A stretch of DNA of 41,347 bases, from the NCBI GenBank assembly GCA_017883045.1, contig JADGOJ010000011.1, positions 1-41,347 of the forward strand, given 5' to 3'. Positions within the stretch are counted from its first letter, which is position 1. Each line of letters starts with the position of its first letter. The notes under the pieces are model-generated. The model did no database searches. It was not told the origin of the DNA and was given only the letters and a program-made list of their open reading frames with translations. This document shows, piece after piece, positions 33,024-40,622 of this stretch. A program made the position numbers and the translations under genes. The stretch is from Acidimicrobiales bacterium. Its GTDB lineage: Bacteria > Actinomycetota > Acidimicrobiia > Acidimicrobiales > RAAP-2.

Positions 33024-33389
33024 TTACTGGGCGGTGACGTGTTCACCCCACGTGGCCGGACCTTGAGTGATCGAGACGCGGGTCATGAGGTGGTCATTGG
33101 CCGCTCCATGCCAGTGCTCTTCACCGCTCGCCGTCAGGTGGACGTCGCCGGATGGAATCTCGACGGCCTCCTCGCCTCGGGATTGCACACGACCCGTGCC
33201 TTCGATGACATAGAGAGTCTGACCTCCTTCGTGTGAGTGCCAGGCGGTCCGAGCACCCGGTGTGAAATGCACGGCAGCGACATTGACCTTGGAGTCCTCA
33301 CTCGACTCGACGATGCTGTCGATCCATACGTCGCCCGTGAACCACTCGCTCGGCCCCTTGCTTGTCGGCTTTCTCTCCTGAATCCCCAT
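33024..33389 (-). CDS. Cupin, similar to manganese hydroxynitrile-lyase-type proteins
   Basis: The 121-residue single-domain cupin has KGPSEWFTGDVWID, then motif 1 PGARTAWHSHEGGQTLYVIEG and motif 2 PSGDVHLTASGEEHWHGA. The metal ligands His51, His53, Gln57 and His92 have the same spacing as the His-His-Gln-His set reported for the cupin hydroxynitrile lyase of Granulicella (53, 55, 59, 94), with which the whole chain seems to align (PGARTAWH, GEEHWHGA, EHVT). The fold and metal site are therefore quite sure; the reaction is not, because most relatives are uncharacterised. A GAGGAGG a few bases upstream supports the start. It stands beside a decayed regulator fragment. Confidence 0.9.
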   Translation of the reverse strand: MGIQERKPTSKGPSEWFTGDVWIDSIVESSEDSKVNVAAVHFTPGARTAWHSHEGGQTLYVIEGTGRVQSRGEEAVEIPSGDVHLTASGEEHWHGAANDHLMTRVSITQGPATWGEHVTAQ

Positions 33390-33404
33390 GAGTCCTCCTC
33401 TTCC

Positions 33405-33740
33405 CTAGTATCCGTCGACGGTTTCGTCATCTCGGCGGCTCTTCGTTGTCGTCGTCCAACTGACAAGCAGATCCAGCGCGTGTTGCGACGGGCTGCCTGG
33501 TTCTGCGCTGTAGACGAGGATGCGCTGACCGGCGTCACCCGGTAGATCCAAAGCCTCGTAGTCGAGGGTGAGATTACCGACGATGGGGTGGTGCAGCGTC
33601 TTGGTACCGGTACGGTGGAACTTCACGTTGTGGGCCGCCCAGCGAACACCGAACTCTTGACTTCGAGTGGAAAGCTCGCCGATGAGCTGGGATAACGCCT
33701 TGTCGTAGGGGTCGCGTCCGGCCTGGCAAGTTGGTTCCTC
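33405..33740 (-). pseudogene. XRE-family regulator, C-terminal MmyB-like domain only
   Basis: The frame reads RDPYDKALSQLIGELSTRS, EFGVRWAAHNVKFHRTGTK and HHPIVGNLTLDYEALDLPG, ending near LDLLVSWTTTTKSRRD. This is the end of the MmyB-like ligand-binding domain that follows an HTH domain in actinobacterial XRE regulators of about 280 residues. Everything before RDPYDK is missing: the residues upstream (RSAGWFLEEPTCQAG) resemble an earlier part of the same domain, which suggests an internal deletion as well as loss of the HTH. A GTG at 33626 could start a 73-residue peptide, but a functional regulator is unlikely. Confidence 0.7.
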
Positions 33741-34207
33741 AAGGAACCAACCGGCGGAACGAAAGAAGGGTGCACGGCAACATGCAAGTTTTGACGGGAA
33801 TTGGACGCGACGAAGCGACGTAAACCCTTGAAAAATGGCGGTGCGATGACGTCGGGACGCCGAGTATCTCGGAAGATGGTGGGCCTTAGCGGACGGCTTT
33901 CAAACCTTTCTGACTGCCTGGATCACCTCACGAAGGGGTGAATTCATTCGAATCGCAAGGATCTTTGCCCCCCGAGGGCTGACCTGAGGCTTCCATCCCG
34001 CTTGCTCTACCGTCCCCTTTCAACAATCGCCCACGGGCTGCCGAAAATCAGTGACTCGCGCTATTTCCTGGAGACTCTCGGACTCTCCCAGCGCTATTCG
34101 GGTATGAGGCTTCCTGGGAATCTATAGCCAAGTCGTGAACAAATTCATTCAACAAAGGAGCGTTTTTCCGCTCATTCTCTCTAGAGTGGACCTAACGAAC
34201 GGAGGTC
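33741..34207. other. Upstream region of the sensor kinase gene
   Basis: About 470 bases without a gene. It holds a hairpin at 34158-34173 (GAGCG, loop TTTTTC, CGCTC), then TAGAGT at 34182-34187, which fits a -10 box, and GGAGG at 34201-34205 close to GTG 34208. A 12-base stretch at 33918-33929 equals part of the 16S rRNA 3' end but nothing around it does. Confidence 0.45.
34182..34187 (+). promoter_or_regulatory. Candidate -10 box of the kinase-EAL operon
   Basis: TAGAGT; transcription would start near 34194, leaving a short leader that holds GGAGG. The hairpin 34158-34173 sits in the -35 region and could be an operator. Confidence 0.3.
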
Positions 34208-36157
34208 GTGCCCCACTCGCCCGAAGTCCTGCAGTCAATAGTCGAATCATCAATCGCTGGAATCATCACAATCGACTCGCATGGCATAATCCAGATCTTC
34301 AGCCCTGCGGCTGAGCGCCTGTTTGGCTACGAGTCCAGCGAGGTCGTTGGGCATAACGTCTCGATGCTGATGCCCGAGCCGGATCACAGTTGCCACGACG
34401 GATACGTGGCCAACTACATGAGTTCGGGCGTCGCCCGCATCATTGGTACCGGCCGGAAGGTCACGGGCCGGCGAAAGGACGACTCTCTTTTTCTTCTACA
34501 CCTCTGGGTTGGGGAGTTCGCCATTGACGGGCAGCCAATGTTCGTCGGGACGGTCTTAGACATCACTAGCGAGGAAGCGAACCGTAGCGCGCTGCAGGAA
34601 AGTGAAGAACGGTTTCGTCAGTTGGTGGACAACATCGACGAGGTCTTCATACTTCGGACGACAGCGCCATACCGATACGTCTACATCAGCCCAGCCGTGG
34701 AGAAGGTCTTCGGACTGACCGCGGACGAAGCAGTCGCCGATCCAGGGCTCTTCCTTTCATTCGCCCATCCCGACGACGCCGAATTCGTCCGAAAGGCGAT
34801 GGAGGAAGCTGGCCATGCCCAGCGCGTCGAGGTCGAGTACCGGATCATCCGTTCCGACGGCGAGGTGCGTTGGGTGTGGACACGGTATCAGCAGTTCGAG
34901 GTCGCACCAGGCGATCCGCCACTCGTCGCCGTCGTGGTGACCGACATCACGGCGCAGAAGGACGCACAACGGGCCGAGGCGTCCGCCCGGGCGGAGGCGG
35001 TGCGGGCCAATGCGGCCAAGACCGAGTTCCTGTCACGAATGAGCCACGAGTTGCGAACACCGATGAACGCGATTCTCGGGTTTGCGCAACTGCTGGAAAT
35101 GGATGAGTTGAGTGAGAACCAGCATGAGTCGGTGCGCCAGATCATCCACGGCGGACGGCACCTGCTGGATCTGATCAATGAGGTACTGGACATCTCACGA
35201 ATCGATTCAGGCGAACTGACACTGTCCACGGAGCCCATCTTGGTGTCAGACGTGATGGACGAGGTGATGGACCTCATGGTGCCCCTAGTCGCGGCGCGCC
35301 ATCTGACGGTCCTAGCGCCAGTAGGGGATGGCTGTCACGAGCATGTGCTGGCGGATCGACAACGCTTCAAGCAGGTACTGCTGAATTTCGTGTCGAACGC
35401 GATCAAGTACAACCGGAACGATGGCAAGATCAGGTTGAGTTGCTCCACCCGGCCAAACGGCGAGTTTGCCATCACCGTCTCTGACACCGGAATCGGAATC
35501 GGCTCTGAGGAGTTGAAGCGATTGTTCACCCCTTTTGACCGGCTGGGTCGAGAGAGCACCGGTGAGGAGGGCACCGGTGTCGGTTTGGCGTTGTCGCAGC
35601 GACTCATTCAGCTGATGGGCGGTCGCATTGAGGTTGAATCAGCTCCTGGCGTGGGTAGCAGTTTCACGGTTCTGCTGCCGTTGGTCAAAACCGTTGGACT
35701 GCAACCCGATGAGCTAGGTTCGCCGGCAGCGGGCGCCGTGAGTTCGACTGCCACCGCTCCAGGTCGTTATTCGCAGTTGACAGTCGTCTACATCGAGGAC
35801 AATCTCGCGAACGTGCGGCTAATGGAACAGCTGGCGGCCCGTCGTCGAGGAGTCACACTGATTCACGCAATGCAGGGTCGACTCGGGCTAGATCTAATCT
35901 CCTCGTCTCAGCCCGGCCTGATCCTCTTGGACCTCCACTTACCCGATATGTCAGGTGAGGAGGTTCTACGGCGTTTGCAGGCAGAGGTGACCACTAAAGG
36001 TATCCCCACGGTGGTCGTGAGCGCCGATGCTAGTCCCGGACAGATTCAACGACTCCTGGAGATCGGTGCCTCCGCCTACCTCACCAAGCCGTTTGACATT
36101 GAAGAGTTGCTGCTCTGGTTCGACGATCCGCACAGGATGGAAGGAGCGGTCCCATGA
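34208..36157 (+). CDS. Hybrid sensor histidine kinase with FixL-like PAS (PAS-PAS-HisKA-HATPase-REC)
   Basis: The 649-residue cytoplasmic protein has no membrane helix. PAS 1 (residues about 5-120) is close to FixL: IDSHGIIQIFSPAAERLFGY, LMPEPDHSCHDGY, RIIGTGRKVTGRRKDDS. His63 and Arg83 match the haem-ligand His200 and the oxygen-sensing Arg220 of Bradyrhizobium FixL, 20 residues apart in both; the second arginine (206) is Asn69 here. PAS 2 is at about 130-250. HisKA has MSHELRTPMNAIL with His280, and HATPase has NFVSNAIKYNRNDG, DTGIGIG and GTGVGLAL. A C-terminal receiver domain has Asp575 in LLDLHLPDMSG and Lys in TKPFD. It overlaps the next gene by four bases (ATGA). It would sense oxygen, NO or CO if haem is bound; this is inferred. 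Confidence 0.93.
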   Translation: MPHSPEVLQSIVESSIAGIITIDSHGIIQIFSPAAERLFGYESSEVVGHNVSMLMPEPDHSCHDGYVANYMSSGVARIIGTGRKVTGRRKDDSLFLLHLWVGEFAIDGQPMFVGTVLDITSEEANRSALQESEERFRQLVDNIDEVFILRTTAPYRYVYISPAVEKVFGLTADEAVADPGLFLSFAHPDDAEFVRKAMEEAGHAQRVEVEYRIIRSDGEVRWVWTRYQQFEVAPGDPPLVAVVVTDITAQKDAQRAEASARAEAVRANAAKTEFLSRMSHELRTPMNAILGFAQLLEMDELSENQHESVRQIIHGGRHLLDLINEVLDISRIDSGELTLSTEPILVSDVMDEVMDLMVPLVAARHLTVLAPVGDGCHEHVLADRQRFKQVLLNFVSNAIKYNRNDGKIRLSCSTRPNGEFAITVSDTGIGIGSEELKRLFTPFDRLGRESTGEEGTGVGLALSQRLIQLMGGRIEVESAPGVGSSFTVLLPLVKTVGLQPDELGSPAAGAVSSTATAPGRYSQLTVVYIEDNLANVRLMEQLAARRRGVTLIHAMQGRLGLDLISSSQPGLILLDLHLPDMSGEEVLRRLQAEVTTKGIPTVVVSADASPGQIQRLLEIGASAYLTKPFDIEELLLWFDDPHRMEGAVP

Positions 36158-37362
36158 CAGCGGGATTGAATCGCTTGCCGGGGTTTGATGACGCCAGGAT
36201 TCTGGTCGTTGACGACAACATTGCGAACACATCCCTGTTGGACCAGGTTCTGTCACGAGCCGGGCTGGGCTCCGTCGTGACCTGCAATGATTCGCGTGAA
36301 ATGACGACGCTGCTACTGGATGGTCGACCTGACGTGATCCTGCTGGACCTCCACATGCCTCACGTGAATGGGTTCGAGTTGCTGGAGGTGATCACCCGTC
36401 ATGCCGCAGGAGAGTTCCTGCCCGTGTTGGTCATCACGGCCGACACGGGTAGAGAGGCCGTCCATCGCGCTCTGCGACTGGGCGCACATGACTTCTTGAC
36501 CAAGCCTTTCGACGTCACGGAGGTCACGCTGCGCGTCGGCAACCTTTTACGCACGCGATGGGCCTATTTGGAACTTCGCCGGGAACGATCGCGACTTCAA
36601 GATCATCTCGATATCCTGGAAGTGAATTCCGTGGGAACCGAGGACTCGTGGGACGTGCGACGGGCCCGTATCGAGAATGTGTTGACTCTCGGAGGGCCGC
36701 GCATGGTGTTTCAACCGGTCGTCGATTTGCGTGATGGCCGAACCATTGGCTACGAGGCACTGGCACGCTTTGATGATGAACCGATCCGAGGGCCGAACCA
36801 CTGGTTCGCCGAAGCTGACGAAGTCGGACTAGGCCCCGAACTCGAGGTTCAGGCCGTCCAGACCGCGCTCTCCCATCTGCCGCGATTGGCGCCCGACCAG
36901 TTGCTCGGCATCAATCTGTCTCCGGCCACGATCCTGGCCGACTGGCGGGCTGGGCTCGGCGCAGACGTCCCTTGGGAACGAGTCGTGGTGGAACTCACCG
37001 AACACTTCCTCATCGAGGACTACCGAGCGATCCAACTGGCCGTTGAATCCTTCCGAGAGCTAGGCGCGATGCTGTCGGTGGACGATACCGGTGCGGGATT
37101 CGCCAGTCTCCGCCATATTCTCGATTTGGCTCCTGACTACGTGAAACTGGACATCACCCTGTGCCGCGGTATCGATCGCGACCCCGCGCGACGAGCACTC
37201 GCATCGGCGTTGGTTTCCTTCACCCGAGAGACGAACAGTGTCCTTGTCGCGGAGGGAATCGAGACGGCGACAGAGCGGGTCACCCTAAGCGATTTGGGTG
37301 TTCAGTATGGTCAGGGCTACCTCCTCGGGCGGCCTGCCCCATTGCCAGGTCTTCGGAATTGA
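36154..37362 (+). CDS. Response regulator with EAL domain (c-di-GMP phosphodiesterase)
   Basis: The 402-residue protein has a receiver domain (about 14-130: ILVVDDN, phospho-acceptor Asp65 in LLDLHMPHVNG, TAD, LTKPFD) and an EAL domain (about 170-400). All residues needed for hydrolysis of cyclic di-GMP are visible: Glu201 in YEALARF, Asn254 in GINLSPAT, Glu280 or Glu283 in VVELTEH, Asp310-Asp311 in VDDTGAGFASL, Lys331 in VKLD, Glu367 in VAEGIE and Gln387 in GQGYLLG. It is thus likely to cut c-di-GMP to pGpG, under control of phosphorylation by the coupled kinase, whose own receiver suggests a phosphorelay or a split output. The start codon lies within the kinase stop. Confidence 0.95.
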   Translation: MTAGLNRLPGFDDARILVVDDNIANTSLLDQVLSRAGLGSVVTCNDSREMTTLLLDGRPDVILLDLHMPHVNGFELLEVITRHAAGEFLPVLVITADTGREAVHRALRLGAHDFLTKPFDVTEVTLRVGNLLRTRWAYLELRRERSRLQDHLDILEVNSVGTEDSWDVRRARIENVLTLGGPRMVFQPVVDLRDGRTIGYEALARFDDEPIRGPNHWFAEADEVGLGPELEVQAVQTALSHLPRLAPDQLLGINLSPATILADWRAGLGADVPWERVVVELTEHFLIEDYRAIQLAVESFRELGAMLSVDDTGAGFASLRHILDLAPDYVKLDITLCRGIDRDPARRALASALVSFTRETNSVLVAEGIETATERVTLSDLGVQYGQGYLLGRPAPLPGLRN

Positions 37363-37388
37363 GCGGGGCCAAGTGACTCAGGCCCAGA

Positions 37389-37427
37389 AGATACTGGTCT
37401 GATCCCGCGTGATTCCCTCCAGTATCT
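37389..37427. terminator. Long-loop inverted repeat after the EAL gene
   Basis: AGATACTGG (37389-37397) and CCAGTATCT (37419-37427) are perfect 9-bp arms 21 bases apart, 27 bases after the EAL stop. No T run follows, so it may be a Rho-related or mRNA-stabilising hairpin. Confidence 0.4.
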
Positions 37428-37632
37428 AGTCGATGGTTCGCGGCCTGATGAGATCGAAGACGTACGAACGACTGTTGCGGTCAGACCCGTTCAAGCGATC
37501 GGACAGACGAAACCGTCACTGATCTGGGAGTATGTTGCATTTTTGACAACGATGCGTGGGCCGTGCCAACTTGGGAGCCGCGTCCGATGGACCTCATGCT
37601 CCGTGAAACCCCTGATCGAATGCACTGCACAG

Positions 37633-37656
37633 CCCGGGTGCACACCCGGGTGCACA
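37633..37656 (+). repeat. 12-base tandem repeat, two copies
   Basis: CCCGGGTGCACA occurs twice without a gap (37633-37644 and 37645-37656). Each copy contains CCCGGG and GTGCAC palindromes. Role unknown. Confidence 0.7.
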
Positions 37657-38034
37657 GGTCGGCTCTTCTCACGAAAGTCCTAATTCCAAGATTGATGCGG
37701 CCCTTCATCGCGCTTGGTTCCTTGCAACAAGGTGGGCATCGAAATTCGTTCACGTCAGAAATCTACCCGCCTGGTGTGACGCGTGGACAGGATCGCACCG
37801 CCGTGGGATTCTTGGAAGATAGTCGGGTACCACAGGCGCAGGAGTGGATGACGGGCTCTCATTGGGGAACGTGGTGAGCCACGAAAGTTCTGGCGGTCGG
37901 CCTACATCTACTTCGTGGTCGACCGGATGATCTGACGGACAAGTTGGCGTTCCTCTTGCACGCCTCCGAAATTCCAATAACCTCTGACACGGTTGAATGA
38001 ACGAACAGGAGCGCCTGCGAACGCCTGAGACCCG

Positions 38035-38134
38035 ATCCCAAGAATTCACTCAAGAGACCCGCCAAGGAGAGACCCGCGTTGGCGACGGCGTGGTCGTCGT
38101 CGAATATCACCGACAGTCGTGAGGGAGTATGCAA
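38035..38134 (-). mobile_element. IS1380-like transposase N-terminal remnant
   Basis: On the minus strand from TTG 38134 the frame reads HTPSRLSVIFDDDHAVANAG and continues LSLAGLLSEFLG. This matches the beginning of actinobacterial IS1380-family transposases (F-D-D-x-x-A-V-A-N-A-G). The match ends after about 33 residues; the following residues are unlike the family. The DDE catalytic domain is absent, so the element is dead. It lies directly downstream of the catalase gene's 3' end. Confidence 0.5.
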
Positions 38135-38143
38135 AGATCGAAT

Positions 38144-38218
38144 CGAAAAAGTGTCCTCTTTTCAGGTGAAATGGTTGTTTAGTAACTTCAATTCTACCTG
38201 TTGGGGACACCTTTTTCG
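38144..38218. repeat. 75-base imperfect palindrome (MITE-like or structured RNA)
   Basis: CGAAAAAGTGTCC (38144-38156) pairs with GGACAC (38205-38210) and, after one bulged C, TTTTTCG (38212-38218), giving a 13-bp stem. Inside it CAGGT (38163-38167) pairs with ACCTG (38196-38200). On the plus strand it ends in a T run like a terminator; on the minus strand it is equally symmetrical. It could be a small non-autonomous transposon or a bidirectional terminator between the transposase remnant and the catalase gene. Confidence 0.5.
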
Positions 38219-38272
38219 CGTATGGTCAGCTCTTCAGACCAGCACTTTCACGGTGGATCCAGGCTTAGGCCA

Positions 38273-39730
38273 CTACTTCTTAATTTTCGCCATCTCCTCT
38301 TCGATGCGACGACCGTATTCGACGTCGGCCTTCGCGAAGTTGCCGATCGAACGCTCAACAACGCCGGGAATGGTCACCTGGGCGAGGCCGTCCGCGATGG
38401 TCGCGATCAGACGGTCCTGAGCCTCGGGCTTTTGGAGGCGAAAGAGATCGCCGGCCTGTTCGAAATCATTGCTCTCGTAGTGGTCGAGGGGGTACGAGCC
38501 CGAGAGCCCTGAGCTCGCCAGCGCGCCGTAGAGAGGTTTCTTCGTCTCCACCGGCTGAGTGTCAAAGCTGTTGGGCTCATAGTTGGCAGCGCGTCCTCCG
38601 TTCGCACCACGAACCATGAATCCATCGCGCTCGTAGTTGTTCGCCGCGGCACTCTTAGGCGCGTTGACGTCGAGCAAGTGAGCGTTCGTACCCAGGCGAT
38701 AACGTTGCGCGTCACCGTAACCAAAGAGGCGACCCTGAAGCATCTTGTCCGGCGATGGACCGATACCGGGAACGAAGTTCGCCGGTGAGAAGGCCAACTG
38801 TTCGACCTCGGCAAAATAGTTGTCAGCGTTGCGATTAAGTTCCACCACGCCAATCTCCTGCAGTGGATAGTCCCCGTGGTGCCAGACCTTCGTGACGTCA
38901 AAGGGGTTGAAGTGATACTTCGCCGCGTCCGCGACGGGCATGATCTGTACGTTGAGCGTCCAACGGGGAAAGTCTCCGGCCTCAATGTGTTCCACCAGAT
39001 CAACGTTGTGCGACTCGGGGTTTTGACCGGCAAGTACGGCCGCCTCTTCGTTGGTGAGGAACCCGATGCCCTGTTGGGTGGTGAAGTGATACTTGACGTA
39101 GACGACGTCGCCCTTATCGTTCTCCCAGGTAAAGGTGTGCGAACCAAAGCCGTTCATGTGGCGATAGGAGCTGGGAATCCCGCGGTCTCCCATGAGGATG
39201 GTGAACTGGTGCGTGGCTTCGGGTGAGTGCGAGAAGAAGTCCCAGACGTTATTGGGCTCTTGGCGGTGAGTGAAGGGGTCGGGCTTCTGGGAGTGGATGA
39301 AGTCCGGAAACTTGAGGGGATCGTTGATGAAAAAGATCGGCGTGTTGTTGCCCACGAGATCGTAGTTTCCGTCTTCGGTGTAGAACTTCATCGCAAAACC
39401 ACGCGGGTCCCGAACGGCTTCCGGCGCGCCGCGACTACCAGCCACGGTAGAAAAGCGAATCACCAGATCAGTCGACTTGCCCACACCGTTGAATAACTTC
39501 GCGCGGGTGTACTGACTCATATCCGCACTCATGGTTAAGGTGCCAAAGGCCGCCGAGCCACGCGCGTGCACGACTCGTTCGGGAATGCGCTCGCGGTTGA
39601 AGTGCGCCAGCTTCTCGACCAGGTGCTGATCTTGCAGCAGCAACGGGCCACCGACGCCAGCCGACTGACTGTGTTGATTGTCCTCGACCGGAGCGCCGCT
39701 CTCTGAGGTAAGGGTGGGACGTTTGGCCAT
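38273..39730 (-). CDS. katA: Monofunctional haem catalase (small-subunit, clade 3 type)
   Basis: The 485-residue enzyme breaks hydrogen peroxide to water and oxygen. The distal-side catalytic His is in ERVVHARGSAAFG, the catalytic Asn in GNNTPIFFINDP, and the haem-ligand Tyr in GRLFGYGDAQRYRLGTN. RFSTVAGSRGAPEAVRDPRGFAMKFYTEDG, too, is standard. Length and the lack of a C-terminal flavodoxin-like domain put it in the small-subunit group; there is no signal peptide, so it is cytoplasmic. The start has AAGGAGG seven bases upstream. Codon use is less GC-rich than in the formate genes, and transposase remnants lie on both sides, so it may have been acquired. An inverted repeat in the leader could regulate it. 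Confidence 0.96.
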   Translation of the reverse strand: MAKRPTLTSESGAPVEDNQHSQSAGVGGPLLLQDQHLVEKLAHFNRERIPERVVHARGSAAFGTLTMSADMSQYTRAKLFNGVGKSTDLVIRFSTVAGSRGAPEAVRDPRGFAMKFYTEDGNYDLVGNNTPIFFINDPLKFPDFIHSQKPDPFTHRQEPNNVWDFFSHSPEATHQFTILMGDRGIPSSYRHMNGFGSHTFTWENDKGDVVYVKYHFTTQQGIGFLTNEEAAVLAGQNPESHNVDLVEHIEAGDFPRWTLNVQIMPVADAAKYHFNPFDVTKVWHHGDYPLQEIGVVELNRNADNYFAEVEQLAFSPANFVPGIGPSPDKMLQGRLFGYGDAQRYRLGTNAHLLDVNAPKSAAANNYERDGFMVRGANGGRAANYEPNSFDTQPVETKKPLYGALASSGLSGSYPLDHYESNDFEQAGDLFRLQKPEAQDRLIATIADGLAQVTIPGVVERSIGNFAKADVEYGRRIEEEMAKIKK

Positions 39731-39747
39731 TGGTGCCTCCTTGTGTA

Positions 39748-39774
39748 GTGCTGCATCCTCAGACTACGCAGCAC
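39748..39774. promoter_or_regulatory. Inverted repeat in the catalase leader
   Basis: GTGCTGC (39748-39754) and GCAGCAC (39768-39774) are perfect 7-bp arms 13 bases apart, about 18 bases upstream of the catalase ATG and next to its ribosome binding site. It could be an operator for a peroxide-responsive regulator or an attenuating hairpin. Confidence 0.4.
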
Positions 39775-39984
39775 GACTGACGAGTTCCAATGGATTTAAA
39801 ACTGTGGGACCCCTCGGGTTCCCGTGGGTAACTTGATGCCCTAAACGAGGCGTGTAGTCCTCGAAAGACCAGTCCTCACTTGGGTTGACGGCCACTGCTG
39901 GAAGTTCTCAACCTTCGTCAAATGGCGCGCACGCAGTGCTCGTAGTTTCGGAAGCGTTCAAACAACCCAAATCGGAGGAACTAC

Positions 39985-40575
39985 GTGCGCGTCACCACTG
40001 CATTTAATCGCATTATCGCCATCAACGGTGTCGTCGTTTCGGGCGTGACTTTCGCGCCCGAAGGGGTGGTGGTGAGGGTCCGCCGGCGAAAGCGTGTCCA
40101 CCAGTGTCCGTGCGGCTTTGCGACCGCTACCCACTACGACCGCTCCACCAGGCGCTGGCGTCACCTCGACCTCGGAGCGGCGAAGTGCTTCCTCGAAGCC
40201 GCGATCCGTCCGATCGACTGCCCGAAGCGTCGACGAGTTCGCACCGAGGACGTCCCCTGGGCGCGACCCGGTGCTCGTCACACCAGCGCCTTCTGCTCGG
40301 TGGTGGCCTGGTTGGCCCAGCGAACCGACAAGACCACCATCACCAGGTTGCTGCGCGTCAGCAGGGAGGCCGTCGCCTCGATCGTCACCGACGTCGTGGG
40401 TGACGTGCTCGACGAGAGTCGCTTCGACGGACTGCTCCGCATCGGGGTCGACGAGGTCTCCTACCGCAAGGGTCACCGCTACCTGACCGTGGTCGCCGAC
40501 TACGACCAACAGGTCCGAGCCATGTGGGCCCACGAGGGCAAGAACGCTGACACCCGAACCGAAGAAAGCCACTGA
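39985..40575 (+). mobile_element. ISL3-family transposase, C-terminally truncated
   Basis: The 196-residue frame starts at GTG 39985 with CGGAGGAA upstream. It has an N-terminal zinc-finger-like region (RRRKRVHQCPCGFATATHYD), a helix-turn-helix region (TTITRLLRVSREAVASIV), and the start of the catalytic domain with IGVDEVSYRKGHRYLTVVAD (first catalytic Asp in GVDE). Full ISL3 transposases have more than 400 residues; here the chain ends at MWAHEGKNADTRTEESH, so the remaining DDE residues are missing and the element cannot move. The end borders a cell-wall-binding gene in convergent orientation. Confidence 0.88.
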
Positions 40576-40622
40576 CTACTAAGGCCGTTTGATGGCGTTC
40601 CTTCTTGTGACTTTCTACTCGT

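Larger units (their letters stand above)
37363..38272. other. About 900 bases holding repeats and transposase debris, no intact gene
   Basis: Contents in order: the inverted repeat at 37389-37427, a two-copy 12-base tandem repeat at 37633-37656, an IS1380-like transposase N-terminus on the minus strand (38035-38134), and a 75-base imperfect palindrome at 38144-38218. Other open frames are not recognisable. Confidence 0.55.

Noticed and set aside
33918..33929. CTGGATCACCTC as at the 3' end of 16S rRNA
   Set aside because: The match stops after 12 bases and flanking sequence is unlike rRNA.
37633..37656. Start of a CRISPR or longer tandem array
   Set aside because: Only two contiguous copies of 12 bases without spacers.
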